A stretch of DNA of 64,000 bases from Microbacterium testaceum (GTDB lineage Bacteria > Actinomycetota > Actinomycetes > Actinomycetales > Microbacteriaceae). The translations under genes were made by a program, and so were the position numbers. Each line of letters begins with the position of its first letter. Positions within the stretch are counted from its first letter, which is position 1. A model generated the notes under the pieces. It was given only the letters and a program-made list of their open reading frames with translations. It was not told the DNA's origin and made no database searches. Of this stretch, positions 1 through 7,751 are shown in pieces. The stretch is from NCBI RefSeq assembly GCF_020781835.1, contig NZ_JAJGNJ010000012.1, positions 1 through 64,000 of the forward strand. Direction: 5' to 3'.

Positions 1-100
1 CTTTTCGTTCACCCCCGATGCTTGTTCCCTTCCCCTGTTGTGGGGGTGGGGGCGGGCATCGGGGGTGTTTCGTCGTTCCCGGGCGGCAGCGTCCGCTGGG

Positions 101-295
101 TCACTTCCCGCCGAGCTCGCGGTACGACCGCATCGACGACATCGACAGCAGCCCGAGCACCGCGGCCGCGACGAGGAGCCCGACCCCGACGCCGGGTGCG
201 AAGAACAGGAACACGATCCCGGCCAGGGCTGCGATGACCGCGAGCCCGCCGAACAGGATCCCGACTGACAGACTCACGATCGCCCACCTCGACAT
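101..295 (-). CDS. small two-helix membrane protein
   Basis: A 64-residue protein with two hydrophobic stretches (about residues 4-29 and 33-52) and a short charged tail ending RSYRELGGK. I do not recognise a family. The ATG at 295 is preceded on the minus strand by TAGCGT and exactly six bases, the TANNNT-N6-ATG arrangement of a leaderless actinobacterial transcript, which supports both expression and this start. It is divergent from the DUF3263-like gene at 387. It is probably an inner-membrane protein; function is unknown. Confidence 0.55.
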   Translation of the reverse strand: MSRWAIVSLSVGILFGGLAVIAALAGIVFLFFAPGVGVGLLVAAAVLGLLSMSSMRSYRELGGK

Positions 296-301
296 GCCGA
301 C

Positions 302-307
302 ACGCTA
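302..307 (-). promoter_or_regulatory. leaderless -10 element TAGCGT
   Basis: Minus-strand TAGCGT lies six bases before the ATG at 295, so transcription should begin at or next to the start codon. No ribosome binding site is visible. Confidence 0.45.
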
Positions 308-386
308 CCGCCTGCCCTCGCGACCCCCGCACTCACGAGCCACACTTACACGGGCCGATGTCGGAACCCCAGTCCACACTGGTCTC

Positions 387-593
387 ATGCCCACCGTCGC
401 CGAGCTGTTCGCGTTCGAGAACGAACACCCGCGGCACACCGGCCGCAAGGAAGTGTTGATCCTCGACGAGCTCGGCGTGAAACCCGCACGCTACTACCAG
501 CTCCTCCTGCACGCGGCCACGTCACCCGAAGGCGTGCGACTCGACCCACTCCTCTGCGGACGGCTCCGCTCGAGACGCCGCACCGCGGCATGA
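387..593 (+). CDS. DUF3263-like small protein
   Basis: A 68-residue protein whose pattern (ELFAFENEH, a basic GRKE segment, ARYYQLL, then DPLLCGRLRSRR) matches my memory of the actinobacterial DUF3263 family. These are small helix-turn-helix-like proteins with a conserved RYYQ core and a basic C-terminus. The ATG at 387 gives the usual family length; upstream in-frame starts would add unlike sequence. A clear hairpin terminator follows at 598-628. The biochemical role is unknown; DNA binding is only suggested by the basic composition. Confidence 0.7.
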   Translation: MPTVAELFAFENEHPRHTGRKEVLILDELGVKPARYYQLLLHAATSPEGVRLDPLLCGRLRSRRRTAA

Positions 594-597
594 AGAA

Positions 598-628
598 AGC
601 CCCCGCTCGGCGAGTCGGGGGCTTCTCT
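598..628 (+). terminator. intrinsic terminator after the DUF3263-like gene
   Basis: Stem AGCCCCC (598-604) pairs with GGGGGCT (617-623), with an inner CTCG/CGAG pairing and a pyrimidine-rich tail. It begins five bases after the stop codon at 591-593. Confidence 0.75.
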
Positions 629-841
629 TCTCACGCAGGGCGAGGTAGTCGTTCGGGGTGATCCTGGACCTTCTTTGCCGTTGGCGGGGACTCCGTTGTC
701 CCCTCATCCTCTTCTGAGGGCCATACTCACCGCCACCGGCCTGATGGTGCTTGTGCTCATATGGGAACACTAGCGCGCCTATGGGTACACGCGCAACCGT
801 GCGGGGGTGGTCATATTCGAGCGAGTGTGAGCACGACAGCG

Positions 842-861
842 TGCCCACAATTTGCCCACAA
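842..861. repeat. TGCCCACAA tandem pair (possible integrase arm sites)
   Basis: Two exact 9-mers TGCCCACAA start at 842 and 853, spaced by one helical turn, about 90 bp before the tRNA fragment. Short direct repeats at helical pitch beside a tRNA end are typical of tyrosine integrase arm sites. No integrase gene is present in the window. Confidence 0.4.
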
Positions 862-949
862 GCACATGCATGCAGATGTGTTCAGAGACGTCCGAGCGTG
901 CTCCCTGTCAACCGTGCTTGTGCGGAACGCCCCCGGTAGTGCGGCGCGC

Positions 950-979
950 TCAAGGGTTCGATTCCCTTAGGCGGCTCCA
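950..979 (+). other. tRNA 3'-end fragment (T-arm, acceptor, CCA)
   Basis: Bases 952-968 form a perfect T-arm: AAGGG, loop TTCGATT, CCCTT. They are followed by a 7-nt acceptor strand AGGCGGC (969-975), discriminator T and CCA (977-979). No complementary 5' acceptor, D-arm or anticodon arm is found upstream, so this is a fragment rather than a working tRNA. The U discriminator followed by CCA resembles actinobacterial tRNA-Thr, but I cannot fix the isoacceptor. Such fragments are left when an element integrates into a tRNA gene. Confidence 0.6.
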
Positions 980-983
980 CACG

Positions 984-1015
984 ACGAAAGGCCCGGGTTA
1001 CTCCGGGCCTTTCGT
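984..1015. terminator. strong intrinsic terminator hairpin
   Basis: A perfect 13-bp stem ACGAAAGGCCCGG (984-996) pairs with CCGGGCCTTTCGT (1003-1015) around a 6-nt loop. It lies directly behind the tRNA fragment and was probably the original tRNA terminator. Confidence 0.8.
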
Positions 1016-1126
1016 GTTCCCGGGGTACCCCCCGGGTGCCCGGCCGAGAGCGTTCCGCCCGATAGGCTGGAGGCCCACCCGTCGCGCCTCGGCGCGGAGA
1101 TCGTCGCCCCGCCCGCAGGAGCCCCC

Positions 1127-1522
1127 GTGTCGAACGTCGTCGATGTCGTCATCGAGCTGTTCACGTGGGTCGGCCTCGGCGCAGGCGTCCTGCTGGCCGT
1201 CGCCGCGCTCATCCTCTACGTCGCCGACGGCACGTGGCTGCCCGTGCGAGCCGTCGTCGAAGACGTCGACGGTCACCGGGTGGTGCGCTGGTTCGACGAG
1301 AACGGGGGAGTCAACGAGGCGCCCCTGTCGCCCCACGACGACGCGCGTATCGGTCGCGCCGACATGGCCGACATCTTCGCCCGGCGCGGATCGCGGCACC
1401 GCATGCGGTTGACGTCGTTCTCCCCGCTCGTCCGCTTCGTCGCGCTGCTGGCCACCGGCGTCCTCGGCCTGGGCGCCGTGGCGTTCCTCGTCTCGATCAT
1501 CCTGCTGTTCACGCGGGGATGA
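1127..1522 (+). CDS. two-TM membrane protein, unknown function
   Basis: A 131-residue protein with one hydrophobic helix near the N-terminus (about 9-31), a soluble 65-70-residue middle (VRAVVEDVDGHRVVRWFDENG and onward) and a second helix at the C-terminus (about 100-127). The GTG at 1127 is preceded by CAGGAG at good distance, which decides the start. The middle segment resembles a small beta-rich domain, but I recognise no family. It may share transcription with the nicotinamidase downstream, although that gene has its own promoter-like hexamer. Confidence 0.7.
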   Translation: MSNVVDVVIELFTWVGLGAGVLLAVAALILYVADGTWLPVRAVVEDVDGHRVVRWFDENGGVNEAPLSPHDDARIGRADMADIFARRGSRHRMRLTSFSPLVRFVALLATGVLGLGAVAFLVSIILLFTRG

Positions 1523-1548
1523 CAGGGCCCGGTGTGGGCGGTCGCGCG

Positions 1549-1554
1549 TAGGCT
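1549..1554 (+). promoter_or_regulatory. leaderless -10 element TAGGCT
   Basis: TAGGCT is followed by exactly six bases and then the ATG of the nicotinamidase gene at 1561, so the mRNA is predicted to start at the ATG. Confidence 0.55.
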
Positions 1555-1560
1555 CGGAGC

Positions 1561-2136
1561 ATGAGCCGGGCACTGTTCATCGTCGACGTCCAGAACGACT
1601 TCACCGAGCGCGGAGCTCTCGGGGTGGTGGGAGGCGACGAGGTCGCCGCGCGCATCTCGCGCTACCTCGACGCCCACGCCGACGACTACGCCATCGTCGT
1701 CGCGTCGCGCGACTGGCACAACGGCGACGACGACAACGGCGGACACTTCTCGTCCCAGCCCGACTTCGTCGACACCTGGCCCGTGCACTGCGTCGGTGGC
1801 ACCTACGGCGCCGACTACGACGAGGTGTTCGACACGCGCCGCGTCACCCACCACCTCAAGAAGGGTCAGGGCAGGCCGGCGTACTCGCTCTTCGAGGGGG
1901 TGACCGACGACGGTCTCACGGCCGACCGGCTCCTCGAGGACCACGGCATCCGAGACATCGACATCGTCGGCATCGCCACCGATTACTGCGTGCGCGCGTC
2001 CGCGCTCGACGCCCTCGCGGCCGGCCGCACCGTGCGCGTGCTCACCGACCTCGTCGCGGGTGTGCACCCCGATTCGAGTGCCGCGGCACTCACCGAGGTC
2101 GAGTCGGCGGGAGCACGCCTCATCCGATCGGCGTGA
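1561..2136 (+). CDS. pncA: nicotinamidase (isochorismatase fold)
   Basis: A 191-residue protein of the cysteine hydrolase superfamily that converts nicotinamide to nicotinate in NAD salvage, in the cytoplasm. Visible signatures are VDVQNDF with catalytic Asp9, SRDWHN with metal ligands Asp51 and His53, a WPxHC motif at 73-77, Lys100/101 as catalytic-lysine candidates, and TDYCV with nucleophile Cys143. Length matches PncA. The start is an ATG without SD, preceded by a leaderless TAGGCT. Its last 17 bp overlap the 3' end of the convergent histidine kinase gene. A related amidohydrolase substrate cannot be excluded, but metal ligands plus WPxHC favour PncA. Confidence 0.88.
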   Translation: MSRALFIVDVQNDFTERGALGVVGGDEVAARISRYLDAHADDYAIVVASRDWHNGDDDNGGHFSSQPDFVDTWPVHCVGGTYGADYDEVFDTRRVTHHLKKGQGRPAYSLFEGVTDDGLTADRLLEDHGIRDIDIVGIATDYCVRASALDALAAGRTVRVLTDLVAGVHPDSSAAALTEVESAGARLIRSA

Positions 2137-3235
2137 CCTCGTCGTCGGCACGGGGGATGGTCAGGGTCACGGTCGTGCCGACATCGAGCTCGCTCGAGAT
2201 CCGCACCCTGCCGCCGTGCTCCTGAGCGATCTGTCGGACGCTGGCCAGTCCGATGCCGCTGCCGCCGTCACGCGCGTCCGCCAACCGCCCGCGCTCGCCC
2301 TCGTTCAGCACCGCCCGCAGGTCATCGGGATGGATGCCACGTCCCCCATCGCGCACCGCTACGGTCGCGCCCTCGTCGGTCTCGTAGACCTGCACGTGGA
2401 TGACGTCGTCGGAGTACTTCGCCGCGTTCTCGAGCACGTTCGCCACCGCGCGCCGGAGGCCGAGGACGTCACAGACGACCGGAACGGCATCCATCCTGCC
2501 GAAGGCGACCCGATCCGGCGCCTGGCCGGGGAGCACGAGCGCGACGGCTCCGCGCGCCACGGAATCCATCGTCGCGCGGCGACGTCCGCGCTCGGGACGC
2601 GCGATCGCGCCGGACATGAGCGCCTGGGCCATCCCGACGAGATGATCGCTCGCCTCGCGGGCCAGCGTGATGAGGCGGTGGTCGGCCGGGAGCTCTTCGG
2701 CGACCAGATCCAGGTAGCCGCGGAGCGCCGTGACGGGCGAGAGCAGATCGTGGGCGAAAGTGCGCTGCAGTGCGGCCTGCTCATCGGCTGCCTGCTTCTC
2801 AGCGGTCAGGTCACGCACGATCTTGACGAATCCGAGCACCTGTCCGTACTCGCCGCGGATCGCCGAGATGGTCACGCGCGCCCAGAACTCGCCGCCGTCC
2901 TTGCGGACGCGCCAGCCCGTGTCCTCGACATGACCGTCGTGCTGTGCGGCGGCGAGCAGTCTGTTCGGCAGGCCGCGCCGCCGGTCCTCCTCGCGATAGA
3001 ACCGCGAGAAGTGCTCGCCGACGATCTCGTGCTCCGCGTAGCCCTTGATGAGTTCGGCACCGAGGTTCCAGCCGCTCACCACACCGCCGCCGTCGAGCTT
3101 GACGATGGCGAACTGGTCGACCTGTCCGTCCCAATCCGACGGCAGGTCGCGGCGGAGGCTAGCGATCGGTCGCCCCTTCTCGGGAAGGGGCAGCGTGAGA
3201 GGTGCAGAAGAGATCTCGTCCTCGTGGACGCTCAT
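2120..3235 (-). CDS. PAS-domain sensor histidine kinase, soluble
   Basis: A 371-residue kinase with no membrane segment. A PAS domain (about 40-145: VSGWNLGAELIKGY, then FVKIVRDLTAEK) precedes a HisKA domain with FAHDLLSP and phospho-acceptor His162. The ATPase domain has an N-box NVLENAAKYS, a DGGRGI loop and a GSGIGLAS loop. No response regulator lies beside it, so it is an orphan within this window. It is downstream of the sulfite-oxidase-like gene in the same direction, 116 bp away, and converges with pncA. The PAS type suggests a cytoplasmic small-ligand, redox or light signal; which one is not visible. Confidence 0.85.
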   Translation of the reverse strand: MSVHEDEISSAPLTLPLPEKGRPIASLRRDLPSDWDGQVDQFAIVKLDGGGVVSGWNLGAELIKGYAEHEIVGEHFSRFYREEDRRRGLPNRLLAAAQHDGHVEDTGWRVRKDGGEFWARVTISAIRGEYGQVLGFVKIVRDLTAEKQAADEQAALQRTFAHDLLSPVTALRGYLDLVAEELPADHRLITLAREASDHLVGMAQALMSGAIARPERGRRRATMDSVARGAVALVLPGQAPDRVAFGRMDAVPVVCDVLGLRRAVANVLENAAKYSDDVIHVQVYETDEGATVAVRDGGRGIHPDDLRAVLNEGERGRLADARDGGSGIGLASVRQIAQEHGGRVRISSELDVGTTVTLTIPRADDEVTPIG

Positions 3236-3351
3236 GCGATCGGGCCGATGGGCGACGGGATGCTTGCTGAAGGCATGAGCCGATCATGCCCGCCGCCGAG
3301 GGGCGGGAACAGCGCTTGACATCGGCCCTTCGTTGGTCGTCGACCGAAACC

Positions 3352-4938
3352 TCAGCTGACGGTGACAAGGGTGCGCTGCCAGCCGCTCGACCCGTTCGGG
3401 GCGATCGCCGCCGGTTCCTGGATCTGCACGTTCCCCTGCTTGTCGACCGCGCGCACCGTGATGTAGTGCGAGCCGGGCTGCGCGTCCCACTCCAGCACCC
3501 ACTGCACCCACGACTGGTCGTTGATGGGTGTCGAGAGTGTCGCCTGCTGCCAGTCGCCGTCGTCGATGCTCACCTCCACCGCCTGCACGCCGATCGGCTG
3601 CGCCCAGGCCATTCCCGCGATCGGCACCTTCCCCGCCGACACCGGGCTGCCGATCTTCGGGGTGTCCACCCGTGACGACATCTTGATCGGCGCTTCGGCC
3701 GAGTACCCGCGCGGAGTCCAGTACGCCTCGTCCCGGTCGAACCGCGTGACGGTGAGCTTTGTGACCCACTTCGTCGCCGAGACGTAGCCGTACAGACCGG
3801 GGACGACCATCCGCACGGGGAACCCGTGCTCGAAGGGCAGCGGTTCGCCGTTCATGGCCACCGCGAAGATGGCATCCAGACCGTCGTCGGTGAGCGAGGA
3901 CAGGGGAGTGGATGCCGTGTACCCGTCGACGCTCTCGGAGAGCACCATGTCGGCGTCGGCCTGGGGACCCGCCATGCGCAGGATGTCGCGGATGGGCACC
4001 CCGGTCCAGATGGCATTGCCGACGAGTCCGCCACCCACCTCGTTGGACACGCACGTCAGCGTGACGCCGTATTCGTCGAGACCCATGCCGACGAGGTCCT
4101 CGAAGCTCAGCTCGATCGGCTGGTCGACCATGCCCTCGATGCGCAAACGCCACGTGGACGGATCGACGTTCGGCACGGTCAGGGCGGTGTCGACACGGTA
4201 GAAGTCCGCGTTCGGCGTGATGATCGGCGACAGTCCGGACACATCGAGCGACGCGCCCTCGGGCACGGTCACGGTGCTCCGCGCGGAGGGCAGACGCAGG
4301 GCGTCGCGGGCGGCAGCGACGGACGCTGTCGCGGCGTTGACGACACGCGCACCGACGCCCACGACGACGGCCGTGGCCGCGGCGATGCCGGACAGGAGGA
4401 AGAAGCCACGCCGGTTGACACCGGCCTGGGTCGCGTCGTCGCCGGCAGCGGCGGAGACCCAGCGGCGCAGACGCCGCACGAGGAACACCAGCAGCGCGAC
4501 GCCCGTCACGGTGCCGAGCACGGGAGGCAGCCAGGCAAGAGCGCCGGCTCCCGCGCGCGTGATGATCGCGGCGGTCGCGAGCGCGCCGCCCGCCCCGAGG
4601 AGGATCGCCCCGACCGGGCGGAGGCGGTACTGCAGCGCGCCGGCGACGGCGGCGGCGACCGCGGCCCCGAGACCGACGCCGACCAGCAGCGCGATCTTGT
4701 CGGCTTCGCCGAAGACGGTGATCGCGAACTCCTTCAGCGGTCGCGGGACGACGTCGACGATGAACGACCCGACCGCGAGCACCGGGCTGGCCGATCGCGC
4801 GACGAGGACGGCGAACAGCTCGGCGACGGCGAGCAGCGCGGCGGCGGAGACCAATCCGGCCAACGAGGCCCAGAACCACGCGCGCGGGCGCCGGGCGGTC
4901 GGGGCGTCGTCGGCGCGGGCCGCGGTGTCGGTCGTCAT
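3352..4938 (-). CDS. membrane-anchored sulfite-oxidase-family molybdopterin oxidoreductase
   Basis: A 528-residue protein. The first 190 residues hold about five hydrophobic helices (near 20-40, 75-97, 101-120, 122-145 and 170-190). The rest is an oxidoreductase molybdopterin-binding domain with TLTCVSNEVGG, where Cys296 is the expected molybdenum ligand, followed by a C-terminal Mo-co dimerisation domain containing DGDWQ and WEWDAQPG. The ATG at 4938 has GAGGAAGAGGGATG upstream; in-frame sequence further upstream is basic and unlike the protein. The enzyme should face outside and oxidise or reduce an oxyanion or sulfoxide-type substrate. The substrate and electron partner are not evident, and no haem or partner subunit gene is adjacent. 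Confidence 0.85.
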   Translation of the reverse strand: MTTDTAARADDAPTARRPRAWFWASLAGLVSAAALLAVAELFAVLVARSASPVLAVGSFIVDVVPRPLKEFAITVFGEADKIALLVGVGLGAAVAAAVAGALQYRLRPVGAILLGAGGALATAAIITRAGAGALAWLPPVLGTVTGVALLVFLVRRLRRWVSAAAGDDATQAGVNRRGFFLLSGIAAATAVVVGVGARVVNAATASVAAARDALRLPSARSTVTVPEGASLDVSGLSPIITPNADFYRVDTALTVPNVDPSTWRLRIEGMVDQPIELSFEDLVGMGLDEYGVTLTCVSNEVGGGLVGNAIWTGVPIRDILRMAGPQADADMVLSESVDGYTASTPLSSLTDDGLDAIFAVAMNGEPLPFEHGFPVRMVVPGLYGYVSATKWVTKLTVTRFDRDEAYWTPRGYSAEAPIKMSSRVDTPKIGSPVSAGKVPIAGMAWAQPIGVQAVEVSIDDGDWQQATLSTPINDQSWVQWVLEWDAQPGSHYITVRAVDKQGNVQIQEPAAIAPNGSSGWQRTLVTVS

Positions 4939-5126
4939 GGCATCCCTCTTCCTCGTCGACGGCGCACGAAGCACGGCCGTCTTCCGATTATTCGGAGCGG
5001 GAGGGGGAGCGGATGTCGTTCGGTGCCTCTTCCTGGCCGGTTCGGCTCGCGTCAGCGCTGTAGGTGTCCGCCGTCCGCTCCGCAAGCGGGACGGACGCGA
5101 CCCGTCGGCGGCTGTCTAATGGCCCC

Positions 5127-6173
5127 GTGGACTCGCTGCCTTTCGCTCTGCTCGTCGTGATCTTCGTCGTCGCCGCTGGTGTGGTGTGGGCCGCGGGTAT
5201 CCAGTTGTCCAAGGCGACCGATGTGCTCGACGCGCGCCTGCACGTGGGCAGCGCGCTCGGAGGTCTGATCGTGCTGGCCGTGGCCACGAACCTTCCGGAG
5301 ATCGCCATCACCGTCTCGGCGGCGATGTCGGGCAATCTCGACGTCGCGGTCGGCAACATCCTCGGCGGTATCGCGCTGCAGACGGTCGTGCTCGTCATCC
5401 TGGACGCGTTCGGTACGCGCGGCCGGGGGATGAAGCCCCTGACGTATCGCGCGGCATCCCTGGCACTCGTTCTCGAGGGCCTTGTGGTGGTCGCCGTCCT
5501 CGCCGTCGTCATCGCCGGGAGCCAGCTGCCCGACGGGCTGGAGCTGCTGCGCCTCACGCCCGACGTCGTCCTGATCGCCGCCCTGTGGATCGTCGGGCTG
5601 GTCCTCGTCCAGCGTGCCGGATCGCACCTTCCGTGGCACGAGGACGGCCGCGCCCCCGATGCGACCCCGAAATCGACGAAGAGCGGCGGCGAGACGAAGA
5701 TGAGCACGAGGAAGGCGGCGATCGTGTTCGCCTTCTCCGCCCTGGCCACCCTCGTCGCCGGTGTCGTGCTGGAGCGCGCGGGTGATGCGGCCTCCTCGCA
5801 GATCGGCCTCTCGGGCGTGCTGTTCGGTGCGACGGTGCTGGCGCTGGCGACCTCGCTCCCCGAGATCTCGACGGGCCTGCAAGCGGTCCGCCAGGGAGAC
5901 GACAACCTCGCGATCAGCGACATCTTCGGCGGGAATGCGTTTCTGCCGGTGCTGTTCCTGCTGGCGACCGTGATCTCGGGGTCCGCGGTGCTGCCTCGCG
6001 CGAACGCGGCCGATGTCTACCTGACGGCGCTGGCGGCGCTGCTGACCCTCGTCTACGTCGTGGGTCTCATCTTCCGCCCGCAGCGGCGCATCATCGGCAT
6101 GGGCGTGGACTCGTTCGTGGTGCTCACGCTCTATGCGCTGGGCATCGGCGGGCTGTTCGCCATATCCGCTTGA
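5127..6173 (+). CDS. sodium/calcium exchanger family antiporter
   Basis: A 348-residue multi-spanning protein of the CaCA superfamily made of two inverted halves. The paired alpha-repeat motifs are clear: ATNLPEIAI in the first half and ATSLPEIST in the second, the latter followed by ISDIFGGNAF, which mirrors VGNILGGIAL. A charged cytoplasmic linker (about 175-210) separates the halves. It probably exchanges cations, Ca2+ or another metal, against Na+ or H+. The GTG at 5127 is chosen because hydrophobic sequence begins immediately after it; a more upstream in-frame start is possible. It is divergent from the molybdoenzyme gene. Confidence 0.85.
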   Translation: MDSLPFALLVVIFVVAAGVVWAAGIQLSKATDVLDARLHVGSALGGLIVLAVATNLPEIAITVSAAMSGNLDVAVGNILGGIALQTVVLVILDAFGTRGRGMKPLTYRAASLALVLEGLVVVAVLAVVIAGSQLPDGLELLRLTPDVVLIAALWIVGLVLVQRAGSHLPWHEDGRAPDATPKSTKSGGETKMSTRKAAIVFAFSALATLVAGVVLERAGDAASSQIGLSGVLFGATVLALATSLPEISTGLQAVRQGDDNLAISDIFGGNAFLPVLFLLATVISGSAVLPRANAADVYLTALAALLTLVYVVGLIFRPQRRIIGMGVDSFVVLTLYALGIGGLFAISA

Positions 6174-6272
6174 TGCCCCGTCGTGGCGGCTCGATGCCCG
6201 GCTCGCCGCCGCGGCTACGCTGTGAGGCATCCGCTCGGCGGCATCCGCCCGTTCGCGGGAGAGGAGCCCGCC

Positions 6273-6971
6273 GTGTCCGACGTCGCTCGCTGGGTCGCGG
6301 CGCTGTCCACCCTCGTCGGCCTCGGGCTCAGCCTGGGCCTCAACCCGGCGCTGTACGCGGCCACGACGAACGTGCTGGCCCAGAACACCCGGGTCGCCCC
6401 GAGGATCGGGGGGATGATCGTCGGTCTCGCCGTGGGAGCGACCGTGCTGTACTTCCTGCTGCAGACCTTCGACCCGACCGCGTTGGTGACCGCGGCCGAG
6501 ACGCGCGCGACCGATGCCGTGCGAGATGCGCGGGTGGACGCCCTCGCCGGTGCGCTCTTCCTGGTGGGCGCCGTCGGGGTGGGCGGGTGGAAGCTCCGTG
6601 AGCCGAAGCGCCCGCCCCGGGTCGCCACCATCGCTCCCCGGACTCGCACCTGGAGCTATGTCGCGCTCGGTCTCGGCTGCTCGGTCATCGGCTTCACGAC
6701 GCTGCCCATCATGTACATGACCGGTCGTGTGACCGAGGGGGTGACGGCAGACCCCCTCCTGCGGATCGCGGCGTTCGTGGTGTTCCTCGTCGCGCTCGCC
6801 GCACCGTTCGCCGGGCTGGCCGGCGTCTGGTCCTTCTTCCCCTCGGCGGCGGCCAGGGTGAACGGCATCTACGCACGGCTGGCCCGCACGGATCACCGCT
6901 GGCTCTACACGGGTGTCCTCGCCGGGGCCGCCGTCGGCTGCTTCGTGCTCGCGCTGCTGCCGGCGCGGTGA
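6273..6971 (+). CDS. GAP/LysE-like multi-pass membrane protein
   Basis: A 232-residue protein with about six hydrophobic helices, an N-terminal LGLGLSLGLNPALYAATT segment and a basic loop near residues 95-110. The layout resembles the GAP family of small-molecule exporters in actinobacteria, but this is a topology-level guess. The GTG at 6273 follows GGAGAGGAG at good spacing. A TACGCT -10-like hexamer lies at 6216-6221. It ends in a hairpin shared with the convergent ABC transporter gene. Confidence 0.6.
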   Translation: MSDVARWVAALSTLVGLGLSLGLNPALYAATTNVLAQNTRVAPRIGGMIVGLAVGATVLYFLLQTFDPTALVTAAETRATDAVRDARVDALAGALFLVGAVGVGGWKLREPKRPPRVATIAPRTRTWSYVALGLGCSVIGFTTLPIMYMTGRVTEGVTADPLLRIAAFVVFLVALAAPFAGLAGVWSFFPSAAARVNGIYARLARTDHRWLYTGVLAGAAVGCFVLALLPAR

Positions 6972-6986
6972 CGTCGCCGGCAGCAG
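6954..6986. terminator. bidirectional terminator hairpin
   Basis: CTGCTGCCGGCG (6954-6965) pairs perfectly with CGCCGGCAGCAG (6975-6986). It spans the stop codon at 6969-6971 and lies just before the stop of the convergent gene at 6993. Confidence 0.7.
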
Positions 6987-6992
6987 CGGGTC

Positions 6993-7718
6993 TCACGCGC
7001 GCGTGATGTCGCTGATCGCCCCCTTCGCCAGGCGCAGCCGCCGCCGTGCGCGGCGGGCGACGGCCGAGTCGTGGGTGACGACGACGAGTGTGAGCCCCTC
7101 GCCGTTGAGGGCGTCGAGCACGTCGAGGATCTCGTCGCGCATGTGCTCGTCGAGGTTGCCCGTCGGCTCGTCGGCCAGAAGAACCTTCGGTTGCTTGGCC
7201 ACCGCGCGGGCGATGGCGACACGCTGCTGCTGGCCGCCGGAGAGTTCTCCCGGCCGGTGATCGTGACGGTCGGCGAGGCCGACGCGGTCGAGCGCCTCGG
7301 TGACCCGACGATGGCGCTCGTCCCGGTCGAGCCGGAGCGGCTCGAGCCCCATCTGGACGTTCTCGGCGGCGGTGAGCGTGGGGATGAGGTTGAACCCCTG
7401 GAACACGAAACCGATCTCCGCGGCGCGGACGCGACCGAGTTCACCGTTCGACGCGCGGGCGAGATCGAGGTCGCCGAGGCGGACGCTGCCCGAGGTCGGA
7501 CGGTCCAGCGCACCGAGCATCTGCAGCAGCGTCGATTTGCCGCCGCCGGTCGGCCCCTGGATCGTGACGAAGTCCCCGGCGGCGATCTCGAGATCGATAC
7601 CCGCGAGCGCCGTCACCGAGCGCTCCCGCTGACGATACGTGCGGGTGACGCCGTCGAGACGGTACGCCGTGGCGTTCGCCGCCGGGTCGGCGGTGGAGGA
7701 CGTGGCTGTCATGGTCAT
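6993..7718 (-). CDS. ABC transporter ATP-binding protein, MacB/LolD type
   Basis: A 241-residue ATPase with Walker A GPTGGGKST (55-63), a Q-loop region VFQGFNLIPTLTAAENV typical of the MacB/LolD/FtsE group, signature LSGGQ near 150, Walker B LLADEP and an H-loop VVTHD. GAAGGAGA precedes the ATG at 7718. It lies 33 bp downstream of the FtsX-like permease gene in the same orientation, so the two form one transporter unit. The upstream two-component system is divergent and probably controls it. Likely roles are export of an envelope-active compound or a mechanotransmission-type function; the substrate is unknown. Confidence 0.9.
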   Translation of the reverse strand: MTMTATSSTADPAANATAYRLDGVTRTYRQRERSVTALAGIDLEIAAGDFVTIQGPTGGGKSTLLQMLGALDRPTSGSVRLGDLDLARASNGELGRVRAAEIGFVFQGFNLIPTLTAAENVQMGLEPLRLDRDERHRRVTEALDRVGLADRHDHRPGELSGGQQQRVAIARAVAKQPKVLLADEPTGNLDEHMRDEILDVLDALNGEGLTLVVVTHDSAVARRARRRLRLAKGAISDITRA

Positions 7719-7751
7719 GATGTCTCCTTCGAGGATGAGAACGGAAGCCGG

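Larger units (their letters stand above)
594..1126. other. gene-free stretch, probable att-site scar
   Basis: No credible gene lies between 594 and 1126. The stretch looks less GC-rich than its surroundings. It contains direct repeats ATGGGAACAC (761-770) and ATGGGTACAC (781-790) at 20-bp pitch, a TGCCCACAA pair (842-850 and 853-861) at 11-bp pitch, a tRNA 3'-end fragment (950-979) and a strong hairpin terminator (984-1015). A TAGGCT -10-like hexamer at 1063-1068 could serve the gene at 1127. The combination resembles one end of an integrated element inserted in a tRNA gene. Confidence 0.5.

Noticed and set aside
522-848. Minus-strand frame of 108 codons in the gene-free stretch
   Set aside because: It runs through the terminator and the end of the DUF3263-like gene, and has no start signal or family resemblance.
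925-990. A complete tRNA or the 3' end of a tmRNA gene
   Set aside because: The 3' strand fits a tRNA acceptor, but no pairing 5' acceptor, D-arm or anticodon arm is found, and the tmRNA acceptor pattern (GGGGC start) is absent.
5052-6896. A 614-codon minus-strand open frame across the antiporter and the next gene
   Set aside because: Low-complexity Arg/His/Asp/Gln composition and conflict with two recognisable membrane proteins.
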